From NCBI RefSeq assembly GCF_012221945.1, contig NZ_CP032549.1, positions 2,604,001 to 2,668,000 on the forward strand: a stretch of DNA of 64,000 bases. The letters are read 5' to 3'. Made by a program: the position numbers and the translations under genes. The notes under the pieces were generated by a model that saw only the letters and a list, made by a program, of their open reading frames with translations, was not told the origin of the DNA and ran no database searches. Source of the stretch: Glutamicibacter mishrai. GTDB taxonomy: Bacteria > Actinomycetota > Actinomycetes > Actinomycetales > Micrococcaceae. Of the stretch, positions 43,645 to 56,657 are shown piece by piece (the first letter of the stretch is position 1; every line of letters starts with the position of its first letter).

Positions 43645-45024
43645 CTACTTCGCAGATGCGGATTCCACGAGGGTGCCGCCTTCCGCCACTGACTCGTCGG
43701 CAAACGGATTGCCGTTGCGTGGTGCGTTGTACATATCAATATCCAGGATGCCTTCGCGCTTGGCCACGATGGTTGGAACCAGCGCCTGGCCGGCAACGTT
43801 CACCGCGGTGCGGCCCATATCGATGATCGGATCAACAGCCATCAGCAGGCCAACACCGGCAAGCGGCAGGCCCAGGGTGGACAGCGTCAGCGTCAGCATG
43901 ACCACCGCGCCGGTGGTGCCGGCGGTAGCCGCCGAGCCGAGCACCGAAACGATCGCAATCAGGATGTAATCGGTGAGGCTCAGATCAATGTTGAAGAACT
44001 GGGCAACAAAGACGGCCGAAACCGCAGGGTAGATCGCTGCGCAGCCATCCATCTTCGTGGTCGCGCCCAGGGGCACAGCGAATGAAGCGTAGCCCGAAGG
44101 CACGCCGAGGTTCCGCTCGGTCACGCGCTGGGTCAGCGGCAGGGTGCCAATGGACGAGCGGGAAACGAAGCCCAGCTGGACTGCTGGCCAGACCCCGGAG
44201 AAGTACTGCTTGATCGACAGGCCGTGGCTGCGAACCAAAACAGGGTAGAAGGCAAAGAGGACCAGTGCGAGGCCCACGTAGATCGCTACCGTGAACTTGC
44301 CCAGGGCGCCGATGGTGTCCCAGCCGTAGGTTGCCACGGCGTTGCCGATCAGGCCGACGGTGCCGATCGGCGCAATGCGGATGATCCACCACAGCACCTT
44401 CTGGATGATGGCCAGAGCCGAAGCGGAGAATGCCAGGAATGGTTCGGCGGCCTTGCCGACCTTCAGAGCTGCCACGCCGACGGCGATGGCGACCACGAGA
44501 ATCTGCAGCACATTGAAGCTGACCGAAGTGGTAGCCGCTCCGTCTTCAATGGAAGTGCTGGCGCCAAGGCCAAGGAAGTTCGACGGGACCAGTCCGGTCA
44601 GGAAGCCGAGCCAGTCGCCGGTCTTGCCGTCGTAGCCTGCAGGAGCTTCCTGCCCGGTATTTGCGCCAGGCTGGAACACCACGCCCAGGAGCATGCCGAT
44701 GGTTACGGAAACCAGCGCGGTAATTCCGAACCACAGCAGGGTCTGCCACGCCAGGCGGGCAGCATTGGTGACCTTGGAGAGATTGGCGATGGAAGCGACC
44801 ACCGCGAAGAAGATCAGCGGGATGACCGCTGTGCGGAGCAGCGATACGTAGCTGGAGCCGATGATCGACAGGGCGCGGCCCAGGCCGTTAGGTTCGTCGG
44901 CGGTGCTGCCGGTGTACTTGGCGACGAGACCCAGGATGAGGCCAGCGATGAGAGCCGCAATGATCTGCGGCCCGAAGCTGGTCATCCAACGGGGGAGTTT
45001 AGATGAAGGTGCGGCGTTTGACAT
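43645..45024 (-). CDS. Dicarboxylate/amino-acid:cation symporter (DAACS family)
   Basis: ATG 45024 gives 459 residues; the frame runs to 45114 without sense. It has the glutamate-transporter fold: the serine-rich reentrant loop SRSSIGTLPLTQRV, then PLGATTKMDGCAAIYP, then the binding motif AVDPIIDMGRTAVNVAGQAL. GTTGAVVMLTLTLSTLGLP is hairpin 2. It takes up C4-dicarboxylates or glutamate/aspartate with H+ or Na+. A TAGCCT-N7-ATG start suggests a leaderless transcript. Confidence 0.92.
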   Translation of the reverse strand: MSNAAPSSKLPRWMTSFGPQIIAALIAGLILGLVAKYTGSTADEPNGLGRALSIIGSSYVSLLRTAVIPLIFFAVVASIANLSKVTNAARLAWQTLLWFGITALVSVTIGMLLGVVFQPGANTGQEAPAGYDGKTGDWLGFLTGLVPSNFLGLGASTSIEDGAATTSVSFNVLQILVVAIAVGVAALKVGKAAEPFLAFSASALAIIQKVLWWIIRIAPIGTVGLIGNAVATYGWDTIGALGKFTVAIYVGLALVLFAFYPVLVRSHGLSIKQYFSGVWPAVQLGFVSRSSIGTLPLTQRVTERNLGVPSGYASFAVPLGATTKMDGCAAIYPAVSAVFVAQFFNIDLSLTDYILIAIVSVLGSAATAGTTGAVVMLTLTLSTLGLPLAGVGLLMAVDPIIDMGRTAVNVAGQALVPTIVAKREGILDIDMYNAPRNGNPFADESVAEGGTLVESASAK

Positions 45025-45458
45025 GCTTTCAAGGCTAGGTCGGTTTTCACCGCTGGGCGCAGTTGATATTACGCAAGATGACGAATATGCCGTAATTGTG
45101 TTTTTGAACACCAAATCGGTGTGAAGTGGCGCATGGATCCGGTGATATTCCGCAATGGTTGGTCACATCCTGTCATCTGCAGACCGCCTGCGGCATCGAT
45201 GCTTATCCAACTGTTTCGCCTGTCAGCTGGACTCTCGAAGCCGACTATGGCATGAACTTCATGGCGCACTCGCAGCTGCGTTGCAAGGAGGGCTGGAACC
45301 CGCCGCTGGCTGCTGGGGCAAGTCCTGTCGAATGGGCTGATCTGCAAGGTTGGCTCCCCTTGACCTGGGGTCCCGGTATGGAAGAGTGGGGCACAAGCCC
45401 ACGTCGTACCTTGGCACCGAACGATGAAAGTGCCGATCAATCAGAAGGATCACTGTCA
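45025..45458. other. Intergenic region between the symporter and glyoxalase genes
   Basis: These 434 bases separate divergent genes. The glyoxalase frame stays open upstream to 45126, but the encoded residues show no domain. An A/T-rich segment at 45068-45120 includes ATTACG...CGTAAT, a loose inverted repeat next to the symporter promoter. I see no RNA gene or mobile element. Confidence 0.5.
45032..45037 (-). promoter_or_regulatory. Candidate leaderless promoter of the symporter
   Basis: On the minus strand TAGCCT is followed by 7 nt and ATG 45024. Confidence 0.5.
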
Positions 45459-45848
45459 ATGCGTGTTTATATCACCAGCGTTTTTGTCTCTGACCAATCG
45501 CAAGCCAAAGAGTTCTACACCAAAGTCCTCGGCTTCAAGGTCAAGCACGATATTCCCATGGGGCCATTCAGCTGGCTCACCCTGGTGTCGCCCGAAGATG
45601 AAGGCGGCGCCGAACTCCTGCTTGAGCCAGCCGAGCACCGGGCCGTCGCTCCGTACCGTGATGCACTCAAGGCCGACGGGATTCCGGTGGCATCCTTTGC
45701 TGTTGAGGACGTCCAAGCCGAATATGAGCGCCTGAGTGGATTGGGTGTTGAATTCACGCAGGGCCCTACCGATGCCGGCACGGTCATGGTGGCAACCTTC
45801 GATGACACCTGCGGCAACCTGATCCAGATTTCCAGCTACAAGGGATGA
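45459..45848 (+). CDS. VOC-family (glyoxalase-like) protein
   Basis: ATG 45459 gives 129 residues in two beta-alpha-beta-beta-beta units: MRVYITSVFVSDQSQAKEFY with TKVLGFKVKHD, then GIPVASFAVEDVQAEYERL with the closing FDDTCGNLIQISSY. The terminal Asn/Gln-rich strand is typical of extradiol-dioxygenase/glyoxalase relatives. Substrate is unknown. AAGGA lies about 10 nt upstream. Confidence 0.88.
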   Translation: MRVYITSVFVSDQSQAKEFYTKVLGFKVKHDIPMGPFSWLTLVSPEDEGGAELLLEPAEHRAVAPYRDALKADGIPVASFAVEDVQAEYERLSGLGVEFTQGPTDAGTVMVATFDDTCGNLIQISSYKG

Positions 45849-45853
45849 AAAAT

Positions 45854-45873
45854 GCCGGGCCCTGGGGCCCGGC
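45854..45873. terminator. Hairpin between convergent genes
   Basis: GCCGGGCCC and GGGCCCGGC are perfect arms around TG, flanked by A-run on the left and TTT on the right. It serves the glyoxalase and DUF885 genes. Confidence 0.8.
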
Positions 45874-45884
45874 TTTCCAGCAGG

Positions 45885-47552
45885 CTATTTCAGCAGCGCG
45901 CGCTTGAGGGTATCCAAGCCCACCGAGCCCAGACGCAAGGCTGCGGTGTGGAAATCCTTAAGTGAGAAGGCATCGCCCTCGGCGGCAGCGTACTCATCGC
46001 GGATTTGCTCCCACAGCCGTTGGCCGATCTTGTACGACGGCGCCTGGCCGGGCCAGCCCAGGTAGCGGTTGTACTCGAAGTCCAGCTGCCCCTTGGACAA
46101 ATCAAGATTCCGCTCCAGGAACTCGTACCCCTTCTCTGCATCCCAGATGCCCTTGCCCCACTGCGCTGGCACCTGCAATCCCAGGTGCACGCCGATATCA
46201 AAAACGACCCGGGCCGCGCGAAGTCGCTGCGCATCGAGCATGCCCATGTAGTCGCCGGGATCATCAAGGTAGCCCAGCTGGTGCATGAGCCGTTCCGAAT
46301 ACAGTGCCCAGCCTTCGCCCTGGCCGGAGACCCAGCACATCAGCCGGCGCCAGCTGTTCAGGGTCGCCGCTTGCATTTGCGCCGTGCCGATCTGCAGGTG
46401 ATGCCCGGGCACGCCTTCGTGGTACACCGTGGTCAATTCCGCCCACGTGGTGAATTGGTCCTCGCCTGGCGGCACCGACCACCACATGCGCCCGGGCCGG
46501 GTGAAGTCCTCGGACGGTCCGGTGTAGTACACCCCGCCGTCCTGGGTCGGCGCGATCATGCATTCAATGCGATCCATCGGAGCCGGGATCTCGAAGTGCT
46601 TGCCTGACAAGTCCGCGATCGCCTGGTCGGCTTTGCCCTGCATCCATTCGCGCAGGGCATCGGTCCCGTTCAGCTTGCGCGCAGGGTCCTCGTTCAGGAC
46701 CCGCTTCGCCTCGTCGATGGTCGAGCCCGGCTTGATCTGCTGGGCCACGCGCTGCTGCTCGGCGATGATGGCATCAAGTTCGGCGACGCCCCACGCGTAG
46801 GTTTCCTCCAGATCGATGGTGGCGCCCAGGAATCGGCGGGACATCAGCGAATAGTATTCACGCCCTACGGCATCCTGTTCTGGCGCTTGTTCCAGGAGCT
46901 CGGTTTCGAGGTATTGGGCCAGCTTGCGGTAGGCGGATTTTGCGCCCTCGGCGCCGCGTTCCAAGCGTTCAGCCGCGGCGGAATCGATGGCACTGCCGGA
47001 GCTGGCGAGCTGGTCGAAGAATCCGCCGTCCTTGGCGTAGTCGACCGATTGGCCGGCAACGATCCGCACCTGCCGCTTGGCTGGCATCATCGAGTTGGCG
47101 GCCGAATCGCGCAGGGAAGCGATGTAGCCGTCGATGGCCGCCGGCAGGTTTTCCAGGCGCTGGGCGATGAAGGCAAAATCCTCGGCGCTGTCCTGGGGCA
47201 TGAGATCGAAGATCGAGCGGATCTCCTGGGCCGGGCTGGCAATGTTGTTCAGTTCCGTGCGCCCGGTAAAAAGAATTTCCAGTTCCAGGCCGAGGCGCTC
47301 GGTCATCGCATCGAGCGTCACCTCGTCCACGGCGTCAACGGGCGTGGCATTGGCCAAGGCGCTCAACGTGTCGCGCAGGAGCCTGATCTGCCCGGTGGTG
47401 CCAGCCGGGGAGTAGTCGCCATAAGCGGATTCGTAGCCGGGAATGCCCAGCGATACTCCCCATTCAGGGGTGAGCTCCAGGCTCTTGGCGTAGAAGCCTT
47501 CGGCGATCTGATCGATCGCCGAAGGGTCGCGGTGCGGTGCGGAGGATGTCAT
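45885..47552 (-). CDS. DUF885 family protein (putative metallopeptidase-like)
   Basis: This 555-residue soluble protein matches the DUF885 layout. The zincin-like motif is YHEGVPGHHLQ, and RRLMCWVSGQGEGWALYSER and the GYLDDPGDYMGML block follow. The closing part has RYLGWPGQAPSYKIGQRLW. Members are thought to be M32-like or related metal-dependent peptidases, although biochemical proof is limited. Start ATG 47552 lies 7 nt after TACTGT, a leaderless arrangement. Confidence 0.88.
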   Translation of the reverse strand: MTSSAPHRDPSAIDQIAEGFYAKSLELTPEWGVSLGIPGYESAYGDYSPAGTTGQIRLLRDTLSALANATPVDAVDEVTLDAMTERLGLELEILFTGRTELNNIASPAQEIRSIFDLMPQDSAEDFAFIAQRLENLPAAIDGYIASLRDSAANSMMPAKRQVRIVAGQSVDYAKDGGFFDQLASSGSAIDSAAAERLERGAEGAKSAYRKLAQYLETELLEQAPEQDAVGREYYSLMSRRFLGATIDLEETYAWGVAELDAIIAEQQRVAQQIKPGSTIDEAKRVLNEDPARKLNGTDALREWMQGKADQAIADLSGKHFEIPAPMDRIECMIAPTQDGGVYYTGPSEDFTRPGRMWWSVPPGEDQFTTWAELTTVYHEGVPGHHLQIGTAQMQAATLNSWRRLMCWVSGQGEGWALYSERLMHQLGYLDDPGDYMGMLDAQRLRAARVVFDIGVHLGLQVPAQWGKGIWDAEKGYEFLERNLDLSKGQLDFEYNRYLGWPGQAPSYKIGQRLWEQIRDEYAAAEGDAFSLKDFHTAALRLGSVGLDTLKRALLK

Positions 47553-47559
47553 GTAGCTA

Positions 47560-47565
47560 ACAGTA
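47560..47565 (-). promoter_or_regulatory. Candidate leaderless promoter of the DUF885 gene
   Basis: On the minus strand TACTGT is followed by 7 nt and ATG 47552. Confidence 0.5.
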
Positions 47566-47669
47566 GTTGATATGAAAGATTTGTTGAAGAGTTTTACGCA
47601 CTGCTATGGGTTTGGGGATTGGGGTTTGCGCAGTGCCGCCAGCCAGCCGGCGCGCCGGATGTGCGGAGC

Positions 47670-47694
47670 GGGCGCCGCGAAGCTAGCGGCGCCC
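47670..47694 (-). terminator. Hairpin over the accE stop
   Basis: GGGCGCCGC and GCGGCGCCC are perfect arms around 7 nt that include the stop codon. No T-run. It probably ends the carboxylase transcript. Confidence 0.55.
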
Positions 47695-47904
47695 GATGGC
47701 CCAGCCCAGTCGCGGAGTCAGTGCGCGGCGCTTGCGCAGGCGGGTGACTCGCTTTTTGGCCGGCGCCGCTGCTTCGGGCTGCTCAACCGGAGTATTGCCC
47801 ATGGCGCACAGCAATGCGGTGACTGCCGCCAGTTCCTCGGCGGTGGGATTGCCCTTGGTCACGCGGATCTGTGGGGCGGCAGGTGTCGCGGTGTCCTGTT
47901 GCAT
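47683..47904 (-). CDS. accE: Acyl-CoA carboxylase epsilon subunit
   Basis: This 73-residue protein starts at ATG 47904 behind CAGGAG. Its N-terminal half reads QIRVTKGNPTAEELAAVTAL, the signature of the actinobacterial AccE/PccE epsilon subunit. The basic C-terminal tail (KKRVTRLRKRR) follows. The epsilon subunit bridges alpha and beta subunits and raises activity. It lies 46 nt downstream of the beta subunit gene. A larger frame to 48216 is a shadow of that gene. Confidence 0.88.
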   Translation of the reverse strand: MQQDTATPAAPQIRVTKGNPTAEELAAVTALLCAMGNTPVEQPEAAAPAKKRVTRLRKRRALTPRLGWAIGRR

Positions 47905-47950
47905 TGGCTTTGCTCCTGGGTAGTACTCGAATCGGCGGTGCGAGCGGCGT

Positions 47951-49561
47951 TTACAGCGGGATGTTGCCGTGCTTCTTCGGTGGCAGTACTGCGTGCTTCT
48001 CGCGCAGGGCGCGCAGGCCGCGCACCAGCTGCACGCGGGTGTCGCTCGGTGCGACGACCGCATCCACGTAGCCCAGCTCGGCAGCCTGGTAAGGGTTGAG
48101 CAGCTCGGCCTCGTAATCGTCGATGATCTGCTTGCGGCGTGCCTCGACGTCTCCGCCCTCGGCTTGAACTGCTGCCAGATCTCGGCGGTAGAGGATGTTG
48201 ACTGCGCCCTGGGCACCCATCACGCCGATCTGCGCGGTAGGCCAGGCGAGGTTCAAATCGGCGCCAAGCTTCTTGGAACCCATCACGATGTACGCTCCGC
48301 CGTAGGCCTTGCGGGTGATCACGGTCAGCTTCGGCACAGTGGCTTCCGCGTAGGCGTAGAGCAGCTTTGCGCCGCGGCGGATGATGCCCTGGAATTCCTG
48401 GTCCTTGCCCGGCAGGAAGCCCGGGACATCCACGAAGGTGAGGATGGGGATGTTGAAGGCGTCGCAGTTGCGCACGAAGCGGGCTGCCTTTTCCGAAGCG
48501 GCGATATCCAAGGTGCCGGCGAACTGCATCGGCTGGTTGGCCACGATGCCGACGGTGCGGCCCTCGACGCGGGCATAGCCGATCATGACGTTCGGCGCGT
48601 ACAGGGACTGCATCTCGAAGAAGTGGGCGTCATCGACCACGGATTCGATGACCTTGCGCATGTCATAGGGCTGGTTGGCCGAATCCGGGATGATGGTATC
48701 CAGGGCCAGATCATCAGCGGTGATCTCCAGCTCCTCATCGAATTCGGCGATCAGCGCGTCGGCGAGGTTCGAGGAAGGTAGGAAGTCCAGCAGTTCCTTG
48801 CAGAATTCGACGGCGTCTTCTTCATCGCTGGCCAGGTAGGTCGCGGTGCCGGTGTTGGCATTGTGCTGGCGTGCGCCGCCCAGGGCTTCCATGTCGATTT
48901 CTTCGCCGGTGACGGTCTTGATGACATCTGGTCCGGTGATGAACATGTGGCTGGTCTTGTCGACCATGATGACGTAGTCGGTCAGCGCAGGGGAGTACGC
49001 GGCGCCGCCGGCCGATGGGCCCATGATCAAGGAGATCTGCGGAACGACGCCCGAGGCGTGAACGTTGTTGCGGAAGATATCGGCGAACATGGCCAGGGAG
49101 GCCACGCCTTCCTGGATGCGTGCGCCGCCGCCGTCCAGGATGCCGACCACTGGACAGCCGTTGCGCAGGGCGAATTCCTGGACCTTGACGATCTTTTCGC
49201 CGTTCACCTGGGAGAGCGAGCCGCCGTAAACGGTGAAGTCCTGGGAGTAGACGGCGACAAGGCGGCCGTCAACGGTGCCGTAGCCGGAGACCAGGCCGTC
49301 GCCCATCGGCTTCTTCTTTTCCATTCCGAAAGCTGTGGAACGGTGAACGGCCAGGGCATCGAATTCTACGAAGGAGTCCTCGTCCATGAGCATTTCAATG
49401 CGTTCACGGGCGGTGTGCTTTCCGCGGGAGTGCTGCTTTTCGATTGCTGCCTGGCCGCTTGGTGCTTCGGAGAGCTTCTGGCGGCGGCGGAATTCAGCAA
49501 GTTTGCCGGCGGTGGTGGACAGGTCGATTGACTCGGCTGCCTCGGTTCTGCCCTGCGTCAT
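47951..49561 (-). CDS. Acyl-CoA (propionyl-CoA) carboxylase beta subunit
   Basis: This 536-residue carboxyltransferase moves CO2 from carboxybiotin to acetyl- or propionyl-CoA. Visible blocks are [20 protein letters not shown], the oxyanion motif [46 protein letters not shown] and [18 protein letters not shown]. The set is closest to AccD5/PccB. GAGGGAG precedes ATG 49561. It works with the alpha subunit encoded at 35494 and the epsilon subunit downstream. Confidence 0.94.
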   Translation of the reverse strand: MTQGRTEAAESIDLSTTAGKLAEFRRRQKLSEAPSGQAAIEKQHSRGKHTARERIEMLMDEDSFVEFDALAVHRSTAFGMEKKKPMGDGLVSGYGTVDGRLVAVYSQDFTVYGGSLSQVNGEKIVKVQEFALRNGCPVVGILDGGGARIQEGVASLAMFADIFRNNVHASGVVPQISLIMGPSAGGAAYSPALTDYVIMVDKTSHMFITGPDVIKTVTGEEIDMEALGGARQHNANTGTATYLASDEEDAVEFCKELLDFLPSSNLADALIAEFDEELEITADDLALDTIIPDSANQPYDMRKVIESVVDDAHFFEMQSLYAPNVMIGYARVEGRTVGIVANQPMQFAGTLDIAASEKAARFVRNCDAFNIPILTFVDVPGFLPGKDQEFQGIIRRGAKLLYAYAEATVPKLTVITRKAYGGAYIVMGSKKLGADLNLAWPTAQIGVMGAQGAVNILYRRDLAAVQAEGGDVEARRKQIIDDYEAELLNPYQAAELGYVDAVVAPSDTRVQLVRGLRALREKHAVLPPKKHGNIPL

Positions 49562-49743
49562 GCCTTCGACTCCCTCGAGTTGTCTTCAATGTGTAGGAAT
49601 AGCACAAGAAAAATGCCATCTAAGTCAGTCTAGCTGGGGAAACAGGACTTCTGGTTGTAGGAAACTTACAAAATGGCACGATATCGAGTGGGTGGCACGC
49701 CAGAATAAGTTACTCTGCAGTAGCTTAGCCGGGGAACTTCGCG

Positions 49744-49749
49744 TAACCT
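49744..49749 (+). promoter_or_regulatory. Candidate leaderless promoter of the SDR gene
   Basis: TAACCT is followed by 7 nt and ATG 49757. Confidence 0.5.
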
Positions 49750-49756
49750 AGATCAC

Positions 49757-50614
49757 ATGACTAGTGAATCCCGCACTGAAATCGCTCCGGTCTCAGCGAG
49801 CCTCAAGAACCGCACCATCTTGATGAGCGGCGGAAGCCGCGGTATCGGATTAGCCATAGCCAAGGCGGCCGGAGCCCTTGGCGCCAACGTCGTCCTGCTA
49901 TCCAAAACCGCAGACCCGCACCCGAGCCTCGAAGGCACCATCCATACCGCCGTGGAAGAAATCAACCAGGCCGGAGGCCGAGGCCTGGCTGTAGTCGGCG
50001 ACGTGCGCATCGACGAGGACGTGCAGCGCGCCGTGGACGAAGCGGTCGCCGCCTTCGGCGGCATCGACATCGTGGTGAACAACGCCTCGGCCATCAACCT
50101 GGCCAAAACCGATCAAGTGGATATGAAGCGCTACGACCTGATGCAGGACATCAATGTGCGCGGAACCTTCCTGCTGTCGAAAACCGCGTTGCCCTACCTT
50201 CGCGCCTCGCAGCACCCGCATATCCTCACCCTCTCGCCTCCGCTGAACCTGGATCCGCGCTGGGCCGGAGAACACCTGGCCTACACGATGGCCAAATACG
50301 GCATGTCCATGACCACCCTGGGGCTGGCCGAAGAGCTCAAGGACCAGGGCGTGGGAGTGAACTCGCTATGGCCGGAAACCTTGATCGATACCGCAGCCAT
50401 CCGCAACCTGCCCGGTGGACAGAAGATGATCCAGGGCGCCCGTGACGCGCAAATCGTTGCCGACGCCGCCATGGCCATCCTGGGCAGCGATCCGAAGAAG
50501 CTCAGCGGCAATTTCTTCACCGACGGCCAGGTCCTGAAGTTGGCAGGAGTCACGGATCTGGAGAAATACGCGCTGAACCCGCAGGTGCCATTAGTAGAGG
50601 ACATTTTCCTTTAA
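49757..50614 (+). CDS. Short-chain dehydrogenase (HSDL2-like)
   Basis: This 285-residue classical SDR has the cofactor loop MSGGSRGIGLAIAKA, NNASAI, and the catalytic pair in YTMAKYGMS (Tyr-x3-Lys). The expected Ser position reads LTLSPPLNL. The LSPPLNL and GMSMTTLGLAEEL phrases match hydroxysteroid dehydrogenase-like 2 proteins, whose natural substrates are unclear. It diverges from the carboxylase beta gene and precedes birA by 51 nt. Confidence 0.88.
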   Translation: MTSESRTEIAPVSASLKNRTILMSGGSRGIGLAIAKAAGALGANVVLLSKTADPHPSLEGTIHTAVEEINQAGGRGLAVVGDVRIDEDVQRAVDEAVAAFGGIDIVVNNASAINLAKTDQVDMKRYDLMQDINVRGTFLLSKTALPYLRASQHPHILTLSPPLNLDPRWAGEHLAYTMAKYGMSMTTLGLAEELKDQGVGVNSLWPETLIDTAAIRNLPGGQKMIQGARDAQIVADAAMAILGSDPKKLSGNFFTDGQVLKLAGVTDLEKYALNPQVPLVEDIFL

Positions 50615-50652
50615 AGAATCCACGCAAAGAGGCTGGCAGCGCGGCGGTGTTC

Positions 50653-50658
50653 TAGGGT
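50653..50658 (+). promoter_or_regulatory. Candidate leaderless promoter of birA
   Basis: TAGGGT is followed by 7 nt and ATG 50666. No Shine-Dalgarno precedes the start. Confidence 0.5.
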
Positions 50659-50665
50659 TTTAGCT

Positions 50666-51532
50666 ATGAACACTTCTGATGGCACCGCCCGCGCGGCCAT
50701 AGACCCAGCCCGGTTCGCGCAACTCACAAAGCAGCTTGAACTGGGCACGGTGCTGTTCAAGGACCGCTCGGGTTCGACAAACACCGAGCTGGCGCAGCTG
50801 GCCGCCACTGGCACGGCTGGGCACCTGAGCGTCTACTACACCGAGCATCAGCAAGCGGGCAAGGGGCGCCTTGGCCGGAGCTGGGTGACACCCCTGGGCT
50901 CATCGATCACCGTGAGCGTGCTGATGGTTCCCGGAGCCAGCATCCCAACCGAAACACTGTCCTGGTACACCATGCTCGCAGCCCTGGCCTGGAGCCGGGC
51001 CGCCGAACGCGTTGGCGAAGTGCCCGTGCGGATCAAGTGGCCCAACGACCTGCTGGCCGGCGAATTCAAGATCTGCGGAATCCTCGCCCAGATGGTTCCC
51101 GCCGGCTCGGGATACGGGGTTGTGGTCGGTACCGGAATGAATGTGGATCAAAGCCGCGAAGAACTGCCGGTCCCTACCGCCACCTCGCTGCGCCTGGCCA
51201 GCTCCCGCGCCATCGACCGCACCGAGCTGCTGGCCGAGTACCTCAAGGAACTGGTGAACCTTGATCGCGCATTCCGCCAGGTCTCCGGTTCCGCGCAGAT
51301 GCCGCTGCCCGGATTCGAGGGCCGCAGCCTGCAGGAGCTGGTCAGCGAAAAACTGGCCACCTTGGGGCACGTCGTCCGCGTCGAATTCCCGGACGGCAGG
51401 AGCCTGGAAGCCACCGCGGTTCAGCTGGCCGCTGACGGCGCGCTGGTTTTGGAGGAGAGTTCAGGGCAGCGCACCCACGTGCTGGCGGGGGATGTGCACC
51501 ATGTGCGGCGCGCCGATGGAAAGTATGCCTAA
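50666..51532 (+). CDS. birA: Biotin--[acetyl-CoA-carboxylase] ligase
   Basis: This 288-residue ligase activates biotin as biotinyl-AMP and attaches it to the BCCP lysine. Motifs: SGSTNTELAQLA, the biotinyl-AMP loop GKGRLGRSWVTPLGSSITVS, RIKWPNDLLAGEFKICGIL, and GTGMNVDQS. There is no N-terminal DNA-binding helix-turn-helix, so it is monofunctional and does not act as a repressor. Its target is most likely the alpha subunit encoded at 35494. Confidence 0.94.
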   Translation: MNTSDGTARAAIDPARFAQLTKQLELGTVLFKDRSGSTNTELAQLAATGTAGHLSVYYTEHQQAGKGRLGRSWVTPLGSSITVSVLMVPGASIPTETLSWYTMLAALAWSRAAERVGEVPVRIKWPNDLLAGEFKICGILAQMVPAGSGYGVVVGTGMNVDQSREELPVPTATSLRLASSRAIDRTELLAEYLKELVNLDRAFRQVSGSAQMPLPGFEGRSLQELVSEKLATLGHVVRVEFPDGRSLEATAVQLAADGALVLEESSGQRTHVLAGDVHHVRRADGKYA

Positions 51533-51617
51533 CCAGCATCGTGCCTAGCACCGGGACTATTATTGAATGTACAGACCGAAGAACTGTGTCCAGAGGGGAG
51601 GGGCGAGGACCTAAACG

Positions 51618-52166
51618 ATGAAGCTGCCGCTACATGAACGGGAACGAGTGATCATCAAGACTCGTGAGCACTCCCGGGTACTGCGACAGCCCATCAGCGC
51701 CTTCCTCATTCTCACCGCGCTGTGCACTTTCGCCGTCGGCTACCTCTCGCGTGATGACCTCTCTGACTGGCTGGCCGCCAACGCCGAAGTATGGATGATC
51801 GTGGCCGTGGTTCTCTGGGCCGCACTGGTCCTGATCTGGAGCATTGTTCCCTGGATCCGCTGGACGCGCAGCCTGATCGTGCTGACCACCGAACGCATCA
51901 TGTTCCGCTCGACCTACAGCCAGGGGCAGCTGCAATCTGTAGGATTATTTACGGTTCGCGACCTAGTCGCCTACGCTAAGCAGAATAATGCGATGACTCG
52001 TGCGGGAACCCTGGACATCGTCCTTAACCAGGGATACGTAAGAATCGCGCACGTTCCTTCCGTCCCGTATTTCCGGTCGCTGGCCATGGAAGCTATGACG
52101 AATCTGCGCAACAACCAAGGCGCGGCACACACCGAAACGACGAACAGTGAGGGCATGGGGGCATGA
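51618..52166 (+). CDS. Membrane PH-domain (bPH2) protein
   Basis: This 182-residue protein has two membrane helices (SAFLILTALCTFAVGYLS and WMIVAVVLWAALVLIWSIVP) followed by a bacterial PH domain from about residue 85: RSLIVLTTERIMFRSTYSQG, then IPL-type strands VGLFTVRDLVAY and GTLDIVLNQGYVRI. Such proteins are probable membrane-bound adaptors. Its stop overlaps the adenylate cyclase start by 4 nt. A similar gene is found near birA in mycobacteria. Confidence 0.85.
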   Translation: MKLPLHERERVIIKTREHSRVLRQPISAFLILTALCTFAVGYLSRDDLSDWLAANAEVWMIVAVVLWAALVLIWSIVPWIRWTRSLIVLTTERIMFRSTYSQGQLQSVGLFTVRDLVAYAKQNNAMTRAGTLDIVLNQGYVRIAHVPSVPYFRSLAMEAMTNLRNNQGAAHTETTNSEGMGA

Positions 52167-53373
52167 GCACCGAGCACACCAATTCACCCCGGGCTGACTC
52201 CCCACAGTCTGCCGCGCAGGCCGCTCGCGAAGCCCGTCAAGCCCCTGCCGCCGAAAGCCCGGACCTGGCCGATCCAATCCTCGAATTGGCCCAGGCCATG
52301 GAAGGCCCGCTGCGCATCCCGGCACACACCCCGGACGCAGTGCGCGATAACGTCGCCTCGCTGGAACACCGGCTGATTGGCGGGCAACGCGAATTCCGCC
52401 GCCGCGAAGTCGCGGCCGAAGCAGGAATCTCGCTGCACTCCGCCCGCAAGCTCTGGCGCGCCATCGGCTTCCCGGAACTCGGCGATGACGAGGTCTTCTT
52501 CACCAAGGCCGACAAGGCAGCGCTGGGCACCATGGTGGGCATGGTGCGCGAAGGCAAGCTCACCGAGGAAACCGCCATCTCGCTGATGCGTTCGGTAGGC
52601 CAGATGACCGACCGAATGGTGGTCTGGCAGATCGAAGCCCTGGTTGAGGATATGATCGCCAACCAGAACATGTCCGATCGCCAGGCCCGCCGCCAGCTGT
52701 TCAGCATGCTGCCGGAAATCATTCCGGCCATTGAAGACCTGTTGCTGTACTCCTGGCGCCGCCAGCTGAATTCCGCTGTGCACCGCATGGCCTTGCGCGT
52801 GGAAACCGGCGTCGCCGCCTATAAGCAGGACAGCCCGGAAGCCGATGGCGGCACGCCGCTGCCCTTGGCCCGTGCCGTGGGCTTCGCCGACCTCGTCTCC
52901 TACACCTCGCTCTCGCGCCGCATGAACGAGCGCACGCTGGCGCAGCTGGTCCAGCGCTTCGAAGCCAAGTGCGCGGAAATCATCTCCGTCGGCGGCGGAC
53001 GCCTGGTGAAGACCATCGGCGATGAAGTGCTCTACGTGGCCGAAACCCCGCAAGCCGGTGCCCGCATCGCGCTCTCGCTCTCCCGCGAATTGGCGCAGGA
53101 CGAGCTATTCCCGCAAACCCGAGGCGCTGTGGTGTGGGGCCGTGTGCTCTCGCGCCTTGGCGACATCTACGGACCGACCGTGAACATGGCGGCCCGCTTG
53201 ACCTCGCTGGCAGAACCAGGGGCAGTGCTCACCGATGCACTGACCGCCAATACCCTGCGCAATGATGCCCGATTTGTTCTCACTGCCCAGGAAATCACGG
53301 CAGTACGCGGATTCGGCGACATCCAACCTTACGAACTCTCGCCTGGCGAGGGAGCCGGACTGGTGATTGACTG

Positions 53374-53374
<1 letters not shown>
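52163..53374 (+). CDS. Class III adenylate cyclase with N-terminal regulatory domain
   Basis: This 403-residue protein has an all-helical N-terminal part (about 40-215: HRLIGGQREFRRREVAAEAG, then a helix-rich MVGMVREGKLTEETAISLMR) as in Rv1264-type pH-sensing cyclases. The catalytic domain at about 230-400 shows the metal Asp in GFADLVSYTSLS, the substrate Lys and second Asp in RLVKTIGDEVLY, and the Asn and Arg in YGPTVNMAARL. It should make cAMP in the cytosol. It is coupled to a PH-domain gene upstream and PP2C downstream. Confidence 0.9.
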
Positions 53375-56654
<3,280 letters not shown>

Positions 56655-56657
56655 GAC

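Noticed and set aside
45126..45458. N-terminal extension of the glyoxalase frame
   Set aside because: Open but without domain content; the VOC fold starts exactly at ATG 45459.
47683..48216. 177-codon frame containing the epsilon subunit
   Set aside because: Its upstream 100 codons overlap the beta-subunit gene in another frame; only the last 73 codons, behind a good ribosome site, are the real gene.
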